Shown piece by piece: positions 22,809 to 36,510 of a stretch of 64,000 nucleotides of DNA. Made by a program: the position numbers and the translations under genes. The stretch covers positions 434,001 through 498,000 of the forward strand of contig JADFUC010002391.1 of assembly GCA_019722365.1 (NCBI GenBank), in the 5' to 3' direction. Source of the DNA: Lithospermum erythrorhizon (Eukaryota > Streptophyta > Magnoliopsida > Boraginales > Boraginaceae). How positions within the stretch are numbered: the stretch's first letter is position 1; each line of letters opens with the position of its first letter. The notes below the pieces were generated by a model that ran no database searches, was not told where the DNA came from, and saw only the letters and a list, made by a program, of their open reading frames with translations.

Positions 22809-24225
22809 ATGCCTTTCTCACATATTGCTATTGGGGATTTTGCCGAGGCCTCTAAGCCCGAGACCCTTAAGGCAGCTCTAGCTGAGTTCATCTCCATGCT
22901 CATTTTTGTTTTTGCTGGAGAAGGCTCCGGCATGGCTTATAATAAGTAACATATCATCTTTGATATTTGACTAATAATCAATTAAAATATCGTAATTTTG
23001 TTCCATGTCAACCATTTTTTGTTACATCGTAAAATTGACATATTTATCAACCATTCCAATGTGCATGAATATTATGTGTTAATCAAATTTGGCATGGCTT
23101 GTAGTAAGTAGTAAGTACTATACTACTCCATCTTTCAATAAATAGAACGTCTTATATGTTTGTCTAATCAATTAAAATAACATAATTTGTTTCGTGTCTA
23201 ATGTTTTTTTTTTGGTAACGTTGATGCAATCTGCATGGATATTATGTTTTAATCAAATTTGGGTTTGTGATTATTGAACAGATAAGCTTACAAAAAACGG
23301 AGCTGGCTCCCCCTCCGGCCTAGTTTCGGCTTCGATCGCACACGCTTTCGCTCTCTTTGTAGCTGTATCGGTTGGTGCTAACATTTCAGGGGGGCATGTT
23401 AACCCGGCTGTCACCTTTGGTGCCTTTGTTGGTGGTTACATATCATTGGCTAAGAGTTTTGTATACTGGATTGCTCAGTTACTTGGCTCTGTTGTTGCTT
23501 GCTTGCTTCTTAACTTCGTTACTGGTGGCTTGGTAATTAATCAAACTCACATATTCTAATTATAATTCTAATAAAATGTCTCGTTTGTGGAATCATGATG
23601 CATCATATTCAAATAAGATTTTAATGGTAATTGTTGTACACGAGTGTTTGACATGTACTATTTAATTGCATGATTATGTTGATAAAACCTAGAAGTTATA
23701 TGGTAGGTCATAAATTCATAAGTAGGTTGACTATTTTGTTGAACAACGTACCACATAAACTGAAATGGATTTAGTAAATCATTATCTGAGAGATGAATAG
23801 TTGAAATGTACTTCTAATAATCCACAATGTTAATGATGATCCAGGAAACATCAGCATTTGCCCTTTCATCAGGGGTGACTACATGGAATGCAGTTGTATT
23901 TGAGATTGTAATGACATTTGGGCTAGTTTACACAGTTTATGCAACTGCAATTGACCCAAAGAAGGGTGACATTGGAATCATTGCTCCAATTGCAATTGGT
24001 TTCATAGTTGGTGCCAACATCTTGGCTGGAGGTGCCTTTGATGGTGCATCAATGAACCCTGCGGTCTCCTTCGGACCGGCCGTCGTTAGCTGGTCATGGG
24101 ACAACCACTGGGTCTACTGGCTCGGTCCATTTGCTGGAGCCGCCATTGCTGCTATAGTCTATGAGCTCTTCTTCATTCCACCACCAGAGCCAAGGACCTA
24201 TGAGCAACTTCCAACAAGTGCTTAG
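22809..24225 (+). CDS. Tonoplast aquaporin, TIP1 type (first splice junction out of frame)
   Basis: Tonoplast intrinsic protein, a vacuolar-membrane channel for water and small neutral solutes. Exons: 22809-22945, 23282-23532, 23845-24225. The conceptual product is about 255 residues, the family's normal length, with six membrane segments, two NPA motifs (SGGHVNPA near 86-88 and GASMNPA near 200-202), a filter histidine in IAHAFALF and TIP1-like wording such as [10 protein letters not shown] and [17 protein letters not shown]. The second junction is in phase (TTG|GAA). The first is not: the only GT donor (22946) joined to the only nearby AG acceptor (23281) gives Asn-Lys-stop. One base fewer in exon 1 would restore the frame. 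This could be a sequencing error, a non-canonical junction or a recent frameshift. The family call is firm; whether the gene works is not. Confidence 0.85.
22929..23260 (+). repeat. Tandem duplication across the exon 1/intron 1 boundary of the aquaporin
   Basis: Two units of about 165 bp: 22929-23090 and 23091-23260. Both start GGCATGGCTT and both end AATCAAATTT. In between they share CATCTTT, AATCAATTAAAAT and GCATG.ATATTATGT. The first unit contains the last codons of exon 1 and the splice donor, so the second carries a decayed copy of the donor region. Confidence 0.75.
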
Positions 24226-24634
24226 AAGAAAGGGTTGTTACTTGAATGTATTGATTAATCATGATTTCAATCTTGGGTTATGGGACTTTGGGGGGTTTGT
24301 ATTTGATGCTTCGTTGTGTGGCCTCTTGGCTTCTGTTTACCTTGAATTGATGTGAACATTTTCTCTTTGTGGATTTTATTTGGACATGTAACATTTGGGT
24401 CTATTTTCTTTCTCTATCATTCATACACTTCTACTCTCTCTAAATAAAGTCACTAGAACAAATTTATGGACCTTATTTGGTTCACAACTATTTGAGCACA
24501 TTCTTGGCTGTATCTTAATTTAGTCAAGCAAACATCCTCGTTCATAACAACCCATTATAGATCCAAAGTCTGTTCTCTCATTCAACAATTAGCTACTCAC
24601 AAACACAATAACACAATCTACCAAACAAACAAAA
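24226..24634. other. Aquaporin 3' region and spacer
   Basis: Probable 3' UTR with AATAAA-like sequence near 24,443, followed by AT-rich spacer. No other feature was seen. Confidence 0.5.
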
Positions 24635-24898
24635 ATGATGAAGAGAAGCATGGAAGATAGAGAGGTTGAAGCACTAGCAATGGCTAATTTCTTAATGCAA
24701 CTTGCACGGGTAGGCAATAATCCGAGAATAACATCATCGGGTCCTGGCTTTGAATGCAAGACTAAGAAGAGTTTTAATTTTTTTTAAGCATTAGGTGGTC
24801 ACAAAGCGAGTCATAAAAAGCCTAGATTACTTACAGATAATGAAAAGGATGTTTCGAAACTGAAGAAACATGAGTGCTCCATTTGCAAATTTATATAG
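24635..24898 (+). pseudogene. ZAT-type C2H2 zinc-finger pseudogene
   Basis: Starts MMKRSMEDREVEALAMANFL, like the N-terminus of small two-finger plant repressors of the ZAT11/ZAT12 group. It then gives FECKT-KKSFNFF-stop-ALGGHKASHKKPRL and later KKHECSICKFI-stop. The first finger has lost its second zinc-binding cysteine (two residues are missing after ECKT), and the glutamine of the plant signature QALGGH is replaced by an in-frame TAA. A second stop falls inside the second finger at 24896-24898 and the rest is gone. Genes of this group are normally intronless and act as stress-responsive transcriptional repressors; this copy cannot make a two-finger protein. It lies between the aquaporin and the 3' end of the Rab gene. 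Confidence 0.85.
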
Positions 24899-25232
24899 CT
24901 ACAAATGTAAGGAAAACAAGAAGCTGAACAAGAAATTACCATGAGGTGCAACATATCTGCAAGGATCCCTACGAAGGTTAAATCATATTCACATGGAATC
25001 AAATATTTGTTTCAGTACAGAATATCCATGTCACTATATATTTGAGATTAGCAGTCAAGGACCAATCACGATACAGAACTTTTATACACCTAAGACAAGC
25101 TCTAAAAGAATGAGTCCAACTATTACAAGCATCCGAGGGGGGTCTTTAGAATTAGATCGATTTTCTCCACTTTCTGCTGGTAGAGTAGCACTTACAGTTA
25201 CAGATGTCCTTCTCTTTTGGGAATATTTCAAT

Positions 25233-27844
<2,612 letters not shown>

Positions 27845-30800
27845 TCAACCCAACAAACACAAAAATCCAATCTTTTTAACTGCTTATTTATATACAGTTC
27901 TGAATAAGAAAAAATATATAGAAATTCAAATTAATCAATAACATACATCAAAGTGAACTACACATTAAAGGGATCGGGTATTTTCAACAAATAATTGAGA
28001 AAATACTACGTACCATATAAAAGAAACTAAGAGTTGGTGCGCAGGTTACCAAGTTGGCAACTTGGCACTGAACATATATTTGACTTTGGGGGGGGGGTTA
28101 TATGTAGCAAAGATCTTTTTGTCAGATCTAAGGTACAACTGTCTGTCAGATTTAACAAAGGAATGTTTGGTTGGATACTTCAACCAACTACTTCTAGTAC
28201 TTTAACTACTTTGATAATGATTGATAGCTCCATCTAGGGGTATCAAGGAAATTAAACCATAGGAGATCAGGAAACCAATTATTAGATTCAACATATCAAT
28301 AATTTTTGCAATTAAGAAAATCCAGTTATTTCTATGCTAGAGTTATTGGGTTTTGATTTAATCATGCATTACTAAACAACTAAACTCAACTATATAATTA
28401 GAAATGATAGAAAAGAATAAATATGATTAGAAGTGAGACCACTATATTGAATCCAATGCAACCCCAAAGATATGATTTTTAGATTAGATGAAATGATAAG
28501 AAACACTTTGTTTATTAATGATCATTAATATATTAGAAAACATACGTATATTATATGAAGAATAAAATTCCATGACACTATTAACCTTTGAAAGGTTACA
28601 AACAATCAATCTAAGAAGACTTGATAAATAACATATACGTATATGTCAGAGCTAATACATAAATTAAAAAGATAATTGATAGTTGTATTATCAAATTATA
28701 ACTACATCACAAAAGCTTTGTTTTTAAAAAAACTCGCTTAAAAATAATTGACGGTTAATATTGTCAAATTATAAGTACATCCTAAACTTGTTTTGCGTGG
28801 TAACACAATTACACAAATGTGGCAAAACCCCGCATGGATCTATTATCTAAGTCTTCCAAACAGGTCCCTTCCCATTTGACATTATTTAATATTTAAAGGA
28901 TTCAAGAAATTTAATCATATCTCAATAAATCTCATATAGGCATACACTTGTGTAATTATACGAGGATACAAAGTATAGAAAGAAAAGATTCTCTGTAAAA
29001 GTAACCAAAATTATAGGTTCTCCATAGAGGAGGACCAAAATGTTTTGTCCTCCAATTACAGCCATAAAAGTACCTAACCAAAGCATATTCCATTGAATAA
29101 TGGAGCAATGACACACTTCAAAGTTAATGCTTCAAAGGATATGCTCCAAAGATCCTTTGCCCACCAAAATTTCTTCATCCCTTTATAAGAATAAACTTTT
29201 TTTTGCCTAGTACTCTTCCTTTATAGTCATCAATATTTTTCTTAGCAAGAACAGTTTAGTCTAGAGAATGGAGTACGGCAACAATGGTGAAGATGGTAAC
29301 AACAAGGATGATGCGGAAATTCTAATTTGACAAAGTTTTGGGACAAGTTCATTGGTTTGGGCAACTTATGATCCTTTGGCAATTACACACCTGCAATGGA
29401 AAACAATGTATGGTCATATTTTTATCAGTTGAGCTATATTATCTCATATACAGATCATTCATTTGATGTTTTTGATATTATTGTTGGTATATGTATTTTG
29501 TACTGTTAAATTTTATGTACTCTAATATTTTTCTAATTATAGTTTGACATCAATCAAGTACAAATCTAAACTGTCGTTGAGCTTTATAAATATAGTTAAT
29601 ATGTGATGCTTCCGATCTCAAGTCTGATCGTTCAGTGTTATGTACTACTTGTTCTTGAGATAATTGCATAAATAGTTCCTCAAGTTTGGTAAAATATAAG
29701 ATTTAGTTCCTGAAGTTTGTATAAATATAATGATAGTCTTGTAGTTACAAATTAATTGCATAAACAATCCCTAGAGTTTGCATCGGTGCACTAGTAGTCC
29801 CCAGGTTCCATATTATCGTTTAGTGTTATTATTTGACTGGACAACAGGAAATCACCCCGGTACCCGACCAAAAAATCCAGACTGATATTCACCATGTAGT
29901 TATAAGTCACGTCTCGGGTATAATTTGTGAATTACGTCTTAGAAACGAAACCGGACGATAATTGATAAATACGATAATTAGGACCAAAATAAAATCAGGA
30001 CGAAATATAAAAAATCGAGCAAATACGAGGAATTTTGTAATACCATAGAGACCCACCAGGCGGAACAAAAAAGCTGAGGCCGCTGTCTGCCATTAGTATC
30101 GGTTCGGTCGATCCAATTTTTTGCCGATCTTTCGAGCCGGGACCGGACCAGATAATAGGTTCGATTCTTTCGGGTCAATTTTTTTTAAAGATACTTCCCG
30201 GACGATAATCGCTACTATCGTGGCGGAGAGGAAAAGCCAATGGCGACGTGTTTGGCTTCCGAAATGCTGAGTCTTGTGCAGCCTTATTTCGATAAGCATG
30301 TCTTGTTTTTACCAAACTCTAGTAATTATTTGTCTGATTATGCAAGCATTTGTTCTCACCTTGTTGTTTAAAACATAGAACAATCTGATCAAAGAGGAGC
30401 TTACCTGTTTGTCGTATCTACTACTCCGTTTTTTTAACATCGTTTTAGCGATTTTCGCATCACGTTAAATAAAATATAAAGTAATTGTCATTGAAAATAT
30501 AGAATACGATTTTTACATGCTTAAAATGACAAAATATTTGAAATAAAAATTTTAAGCTAGAATGATAAATTAAAAAAAAGGGAAAGATTACCTTTTTACT
30601 CTTTGTATTTATCAAACCTTGGCACTTCCTCCAAATTACTTAGTGGGGTTTCAGGTGATGTTTTTGCAAAGGAATAAGCTATCATGTAAAGAAAAAGCTT
30701 GAACTGCTCATTTATTCTTTCATAGAAGTTATTTAGAAGCTCACCTTAACACCCTCTTATTTATTTGTCAATTCCTCTCAAATGTAATAATGCTAATATG

Positions 30801-31001
30801 GCGATGACACGACTTGTTGTGCCATTAGTGAAATTTCATGAGAGGTCTTTTTTCTCTGCGGCAGCATCCTCACTCGTCGTCTGGGTCTTTTATAAATCGC
30901 CACATGGTTATTAACTTTTAAAGAATAATCTTCTTATGAGCTTCGTAAAAGCTGATGAAAGTCTTTATTTACCACGATAAATTTTAGCTTTATAAATCGA
31001 A
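27845..31001. other. Intergenic, no supported gene
   Basis: Upstream region of the Rab gene, then AT-rich spacer. A 20-codon frame at about 29,271 (MEYGNNGEDGNNKDDAEILI) follows a TTTATAAG box near 29,182 but has no recognisable family, so I do not call it a gene. 29,640-30,300 contains GC-richer, repeat-like sequence with small open frames lacking recognisable domains. Confidence 0.45.
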
Positions 31002-31373
31002 TTAGGCTGCGGATAGAAAGATTCGTGGCGCGGAAATCTTGGGGAGCGCATTAGAACCGACACCGTCAATATTATGGAATCGAAGATATCTAACAATGGG
31101 AGTGTACCATAGCCGGAGGAGTGCTTTGGGAGGGATCGAGAATGCGACCATACCCTCGACCCAAGCCAATCCTCCCAAAAGACCTAGCAAAGCCCATCGC
31201 ATGAAGACTTCGGCCAGGCGGGGATGAAGATTGGAGCCGCCGACCGTCAGGTGGACGAAAGGGAGAAGTATGTGAGAAGAAAAGATGGCGCCGGTCAGGT
31301 CAAAGAGTCTCGCCAAATCAGTCGCGTAACATTGCTTAGGACAAATACGGTTATAAAAACCGGAAAAGCTCAC
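31002..31373 (-). CDS. Unidentified 123-codon reading frame, possibly non-coding
   Basis: An open frame of 123 codons in a locally GC-richer patch. The conceptual product is hydrophobic, with segments such as FSSHILLPFVHLTVGGSNLH and RWALLGLLGGLAWVEGMVAF that could span a membrane. I do not recognise a family. No TATA box, splice-linked neighbour or signal peptide supports it, and the opposite strand is partly open as well (31,039-31,227). It could be an exon remnant of a membrane protein or a chance frame in repeat DNA. It lies downstream of the 3' end of the Yippee/Mis18-like copy, on the same strand. Confidence 0.25.
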   Translation of the reverse strand: MSFSGFYNRICPKQCYATDLARLFDLTGAIFSSHILLPFVHLTVGGSNLHPRLAEVFMRWALLGLLGGLAWVEGMVAFSIPPKALLRLWYTPIVRYLRFHNIDGVGSNALPKISAPRIFLSAA

Positions 31374-31829
31374 AGACTTATCGACCCAGTAGGCATCTGA
31401 ATGTGACTTTCACAAACCAATTGTCAATTTCAAAAGAAGTTAAGAATCATCACCTTCAGTTTGACAAAAAACATATATAGCTATTTATACACATAAACAA
31501 CCCCTTAATTCTAAAGCATATCACCCAGTGCAAAAACGAATCAAGATTTATAAAGTTGATTCTCAGTCAAACAATAAAATGTGATGCAATGGAGCAAAAT
31601 ACTAATCACAACAAACTATAAAACTGAAATACCCTCATTGGATATTATACTACTCATAACACCATATCATCAACTCTTTCCATAACATACCATAAACGCC
31701 ACATATACGAAACTTTCATAGTTCGTCAACTAGTAACATAAGCAATAAAGAATTCTACTTCAGTTTTTATTTAAATGTCGAATTCATCAGGACATTTAAA
31801 CAAAAACTAAATTATTATAGTATCCATTT
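31374..31829. other. 3' flank of the Yippee/Mis18-like copy
   Basis: AT-rich spacer and probable 3' UTR of the minus-strand gene that ends at 31830. Nothing else seen. Confidence 0.5.
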
Positions 31830-32862
31830 CTAAGTGGAAGTAGTCTCCTGTTCATCATCAGTTGCAGATGAATTCTTCAAGCTGCTTGGGTCATCATAAA
31901 CTGGTTGACAACTGTGAGCATAGAGCAGCCTGATTCCATCCCACATAATAAGCTTGGGCCTGTAAAATAAGAATATTAGTTCCATTATGAATCACATTCT
32001 CACTTGCAATAAGACTAATCTACAGATTTTAGTTCACAGACTTACAATGACAGACAATATCTTCCCTTCTTAGAAATCACATTCTCACTTTCAACTGCAA
32101 TCTGCAGTAACACTCACCTTTTTTATTAATAAAAATTCGAAACTTCATAGAATTAGATGACATACAGTAATGAGTTCATTAGTTAATTACCATCTGCTTT
32201 CCCAGAACATTTTCACAACCAAGGCAGAAAACTTCGACATAAGTGCGAGAATTCTCGCCATTTTTTATCTTCCCCAGCCACCTTCACATTTACCCTGCAT
32301 AGAACAATTTCAAAGAACAGTTTCACAATCAATGCTCATTTCACTTCAATTTGACTAGAAACCTGTGGCAAATAAATTACAGAACTTCTGATGAAATCCA
32401 TCTGACAAAATAAGTAATTCTAATGAAATGGAAAGCTTACACTTCATCCTCGAAGAATCTCTCATTAGCTACTGGATCCTAATAAGATAAACAAACACTA
32501 GATTAAAGTTGCATAATAAAAAAAGAAATCAAATTGGAATGCAAATAAGAAATCGGACACCAAAAATGGGACAGAAAACAGCATACATTATACATAGTAA
32601 TACTGCAGAATATTTATCTAAGTATCTCCTCAAGGTATAAACAGAAAGAGCAAGAACTTTGCATGACAAATAAGCAGAGAAATGAGAGGAAGGAAAGGGT
32701 ATTTACGATCCATTTGGTCGCTTTGCTTAGGACAATATGTGTTCTGCATTTGCTGCAGAGGAAGAAGTGGTTTGCTCTAGTCTGCTCAAACTCAATGAGA
32801 GATGGACCTGAAGTTTCTTCTCTAGGCTGTTCAACCTTGATGAGAGATGGATCTGCATCCAT
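31830..32862 (-). CDS. Yippee/Mis18-like zinc-binding protein, copy 1
   Basis: Five exons (reading order): 32707-32862, 32441-32478, 32191-32281, 32046-32101, 31830-31959; 156 residues. It begins MDADPSLIKVEQ and has two CxxC pairs spaced like the Yippee/Mis18 fold: FFLCSKCRTH near 34-42 and VEVFCLGCENVLG. It is a paralogue of the plus-strand gene at 38180-39246, with matching exon edges. It lacks that gene's third exon. In the third exon here a net 2-base deletion would shift the frame if the ancestral AG (exon starting 32294) were used, but an AG 13 bases further in (exon starting 32281) restores it exactly. The C-terminus is longer (DPSSLKNSSATDDEQETTST). An internal repeat PSLI..EQ occurs in residues 5-28. 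Function is unknown. It may be expressed with a shifted splice site, or be in decay. Confidence 0.65.
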
Positions 32863-35296
32863 TCTTGAACACTTTTTGATCAAATCTTGAAAATTATATC
32901 TTCAAAGATCAAATTTCCAAATTCAGTAAGAAACTAGATGAAACAGATGATCATGATTATCATTCCAAAATCTTGAAAATTATATTTGAAGAAACTCAAT
33001 GAAACAGATGATCATTAGTATTATTCCAAAATCTTGAAGGACAAATTTTAAATACCATTAGATATGAAAATAATGAAATGTTTTGGTCTTTTAGCAACAA
33101 ACTCAACGAAAACAGGGTTATGATCAACTTTCCAATAAACCATAAACATGCAGAAGAAAATTGGAATTCAAATGAGAAAAAAAACAAATATTTGAGGGAA
33201 ATGCAGACCTTGATCATTATTTGTTCAAAAGACTCATATGGGTGAAAACAAATCTCTAAATTATCAATACAAACAATGAAAAATGGTTCTTGATTGATGA
33301 TGAAACACTTCATAACAAAAAAAATGGAGTATTCAAGAAATGCTTAATGCTAAACAGTGATGAACTTAACAGAGGAACAAAAAAATGCTGCAGAAATGAC
33401 AAAAACGTTTATTAGCCGAAGAAAATAAGTAGTAAAGAAGACAATCTACGTAATCTAAAGGAAAAATCTTGATTTTCTGCATGATCATTTATGAATGCTC
33501 ATGATCCTCATACGAAGATAATAAGAAGTACTTACTAGAGAAAGATGCACTGAAAAGTCCAAGAAGAATGAAAGAAGATAATGCAGATGAATATATCAAG
33601 TTCTTGGAGCTTGATTGAGTAGCTTTATTCAGAATGAAGTTTATCTGAAGTAATGAAATGTGGGAAAGTAGTCAATTAGTGAGACCTTGATGCATTTATA
33701 CCATTAGAGAAAAACCATTCCCTTGGAGGGAAATGTGAACGATTAAGGTTCATGGGTCGAGTAACCTAATACGGAGTAAAATTTATTGTGAAAGATAAAA
33801 ACTCAACTCGATAATCCGTTTAAAATTTAATCAAGTCGGACTCGACTACTATTATTTTTTATTCTCGATGTGGTCGTTTGGCTCGATTCCTATACATTTC
33901 ATTTTATCGGCTCAAAATGTAAATAAATCGGAGCACCAGACGAAACAGCGGCATCTTGCGTCGAGTACGAAGGGCCCAGAACTCTATCATAGGGTCATCG
34001 AGTTCAAAAATAAATACACTTTATCACAAAAGTGCGGGACACGACCGCAAACGCCCGCTTGCACGTACACTCACCGCGAAAACGAAATGGCAAACGTGGC
34101 GTCTAAAGTCACAGATCGAGAACGCAATCATAAAAGCATACCCGAGTCTACAAAGTGGGCGAAGGCTACATGAATGTTACCGAGTTGGCCAGCGGAGACA
34201 CGAACACTAAGCATGTTGCTTGTCTTTGTAGTTGAACTAAATTGAAATAGTAGAGTTATCGAGGCGCTATCATATGTGTTCTTACAACGTGTGTGTTGAA
34301 CTAAAGAGACTTTGTGATAGAGTTATGTCACTGTGGACTTGATATGCTTAGTGTTAAATTATTAACTCGATGATTGAGCATTAATGCTTTGTTGTTGTTG
34401 AGCCGAGGCGCTGTGGTAGAGTTCTTACTTTGTGTAGTTGACATGCTTAGTGTTCTTGTCTTTGTTTGTTAAACTCGAGCACATTTGTGGTAGAGTTCTT
34501 ACTTTGTGTAGTTGACATGCTTAGTGTTCGTGTCTTTGTTGTGGAACTCGAAGACCTTTGTGGTAGAGGATTACGTAAATGCACGTGGACTGACATCTTA
34601 GTGTTAGGTAATACCAGTTGTGAACTCGGGGACTTTATTAATAGTGGGGTATGTCGCTGTGAAGACTTGACGATAAGTTATCAAGTAAATCGACTGTTTG
34701 ACTAATTTTTCGACCAAGGTTTAGAATATATAATGTCGGCAGCTTTCGAAAAATACGCAATCTGTGATATCGGGTTTATCTGATACATGCCACAAGTTCA
34801 CAAGTCACACCTAACCGACCTAAGGCAACTATTATCGAGTACCTCAATCGGATAGAAGTTTATGAGTTAGGTAACTAAACGGTTTTTCAGATATTGAGTT
34901 ATAAAATCCACTTGAACCCTTCTATAATGCTGTTCGAGTTTGTAGCCTAGCCGCGGTTTAGGCAAGTAGCAGGAGTCGGGGTGCATTAAGTTACTCGGTC
35001 AATTTCGCACCTCCAGGTAAGTTTACATCTATAGACAACAAGCTTGATTTTAAAGGGTGTCCCATAAATACATTTTTTTACTGTAATAATCGAGTTGTAT
35101 TGGATTTCAAACAATGTTTTTACTTAACCCGAACTCGAATATCATCTATAAGGAAGTCAAGTCAAGTTTTTCAATGGAGTCACAAGTGTATATCAAATAA
35201 AAAATAATTCACCAAAAACTACCGAATAAATTACACACACCTCGAATATCATCTATCAAATCGAGATTTGACTCGAAATAAATCCACATCAAGAGA
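32863..35296. other. Spacer between copy 1 and NDUFA2
   Basis: About 32,863-33,720 is the 5' flank of copy 1 and is similar, inverted, to 37,310-38,179. 33,830-34,700 is GC-richer repeat DNA that includes the tandem array at 34,244-34,660. No further gene seen. Confidence 0.55.
34244..34660 (+). repeat. Tandem array of ~74-bp units
   Basis: The two best copies start GTGGTAGAGTTCTTACTTTG at 34413 and 34487. A more diverged one starts at 34560, and earlier partial units lie near 34244 and 34315. Shared words are GTGGTAGAGTT, GTAGTTGACATGCTTAGTGT, CTTTGTTG and AACTCGA. Confidence 0.75.
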
Positions 35297-36510
35297 ATGG
35301 CAGCTTGGAGAGGACAAATCTCTAAAACCCTGAAAGAGCTTCGCTTTCTCTTTTGTCAAACCTCACCCACTAGCTCTTCTACAAGGTGATTTTTTATTTT
35401 TATTATTTCTATATTTTCTTGATTAATTATTATTTTGATCACATTATATTATTTAATAAAAATTGAATCTTTAGATCATTTTTGGAGAAAAACTACAAGA
35501 ATCTCAAGACCCATAATCCCAAATTGCCTATTTTGATACGTGAAGCAAGAAACATAGAGCCTCAGCTCTGGGCAAGATTTGGTAATTTTTTATTTTTTAA
35601 AGTCAAATTTCATTCACCTTATTGTCATTTGTGAACTATATTTATACATACGTATTTCATAAGTAAAGCCCTTAGTTAGCCAAATAGAGCTGGTTGGTTT
35701 TGTGTGACACCTATGATTTACACACTCCATTAAAATCATGATACGTGTTTTAATTTAATTTTTAAACACTAGTTTAATACAAAGAGCCACACAAAGTGTA
35801 ACATAGACGATCCAAAACCTTCTTTGGATTACCCTTTTAGTTATATGCAGATTTGGTTACTTTTTTAGCATTTTCATATTTCCCTGTGAAGTAAGTGTGT
35901 TTGGACAAAGATGCAGGGAAACATTTCCCAATTTTCATCATCACATAGATGTATATAAAAGACTTTGTAACATTTTATGAGTTGCATAGGAGCAGGCCTG
36001 GCCCAATAGTGTGGCTGATAGGAGTACATTTGTATTTATCGAAAAGTGTTTTTTAAAATATACTCCGTATAGTATATATAAGTAGTGTTGGGCCAATACT
36101 TACCATTTTGGCCTTAATTTATATCCTAGATTTAGATGGCTGACAAGTTAATGATCATGATCATTACAACTTGAATTTGTAAAACCGGGTGAAGACTTTT
36201 GAAGATAGCTGGGTAAGTTTGTGCTATAGAACATGCATATGAGTTGGCGAAATCATAACTGATAGATAGCATCCAGTTGTTTTGGAAAATGTTATGTGTA
36301 TGAACATGTTACTCATGCCTGCATTCAGTATAGTTTGTGATATATTTCATATTATTATTAAGTTAAATGTAAGTTATCTCATTTATTTGTGAATATGTTT
36401 GACCAGACATGGGAGTTGAAAGGGGCATCCGTTTAGAAGGATTGTCAGAGGAACAGATTTCAAAGGCACTTGAGGAACTCGCGAAAGTTGGTGCATCTCT
36501 TAAGTCCTGA
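35297..36510 (+). CDS. NDUFA2: Mitochondrial complex I subunit NDUFA2/B8
   Basis: Accessory subunit B8 of NADH:ubiquinone oxidoreductase, a small thioredoxin-fold protein of the matrix arm. Exons 35297-35385, 35475-35581 and 36407-36510 join in phase to 99 residues, the usual length. The protein starts MAAWRGQISKTLKELRFLFC and continues with FLEKNYKNLKTHNPKLPILI, REARNIEPQLWARF and DMGVERGIRLEGLSEEQISK, matching the plant B8 pattern. Plants usually show the same order of an N-terminal cysteine, PKLPILIREC-like and GVE blocks. All splice sites are GT-AG; intron 2 is long (825 bp). The gene sits inside the loop of the inverted Yippee/Mis18-like duplication and looks intact. Confidence 0.95.

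Noticed and set aside
29271..29333. 20-codon peptide frame MEYGNNGEDGNNKDDAEILI
   Set aside because: A TATA-like box lies upstream, but there is no family or conservation evidence.
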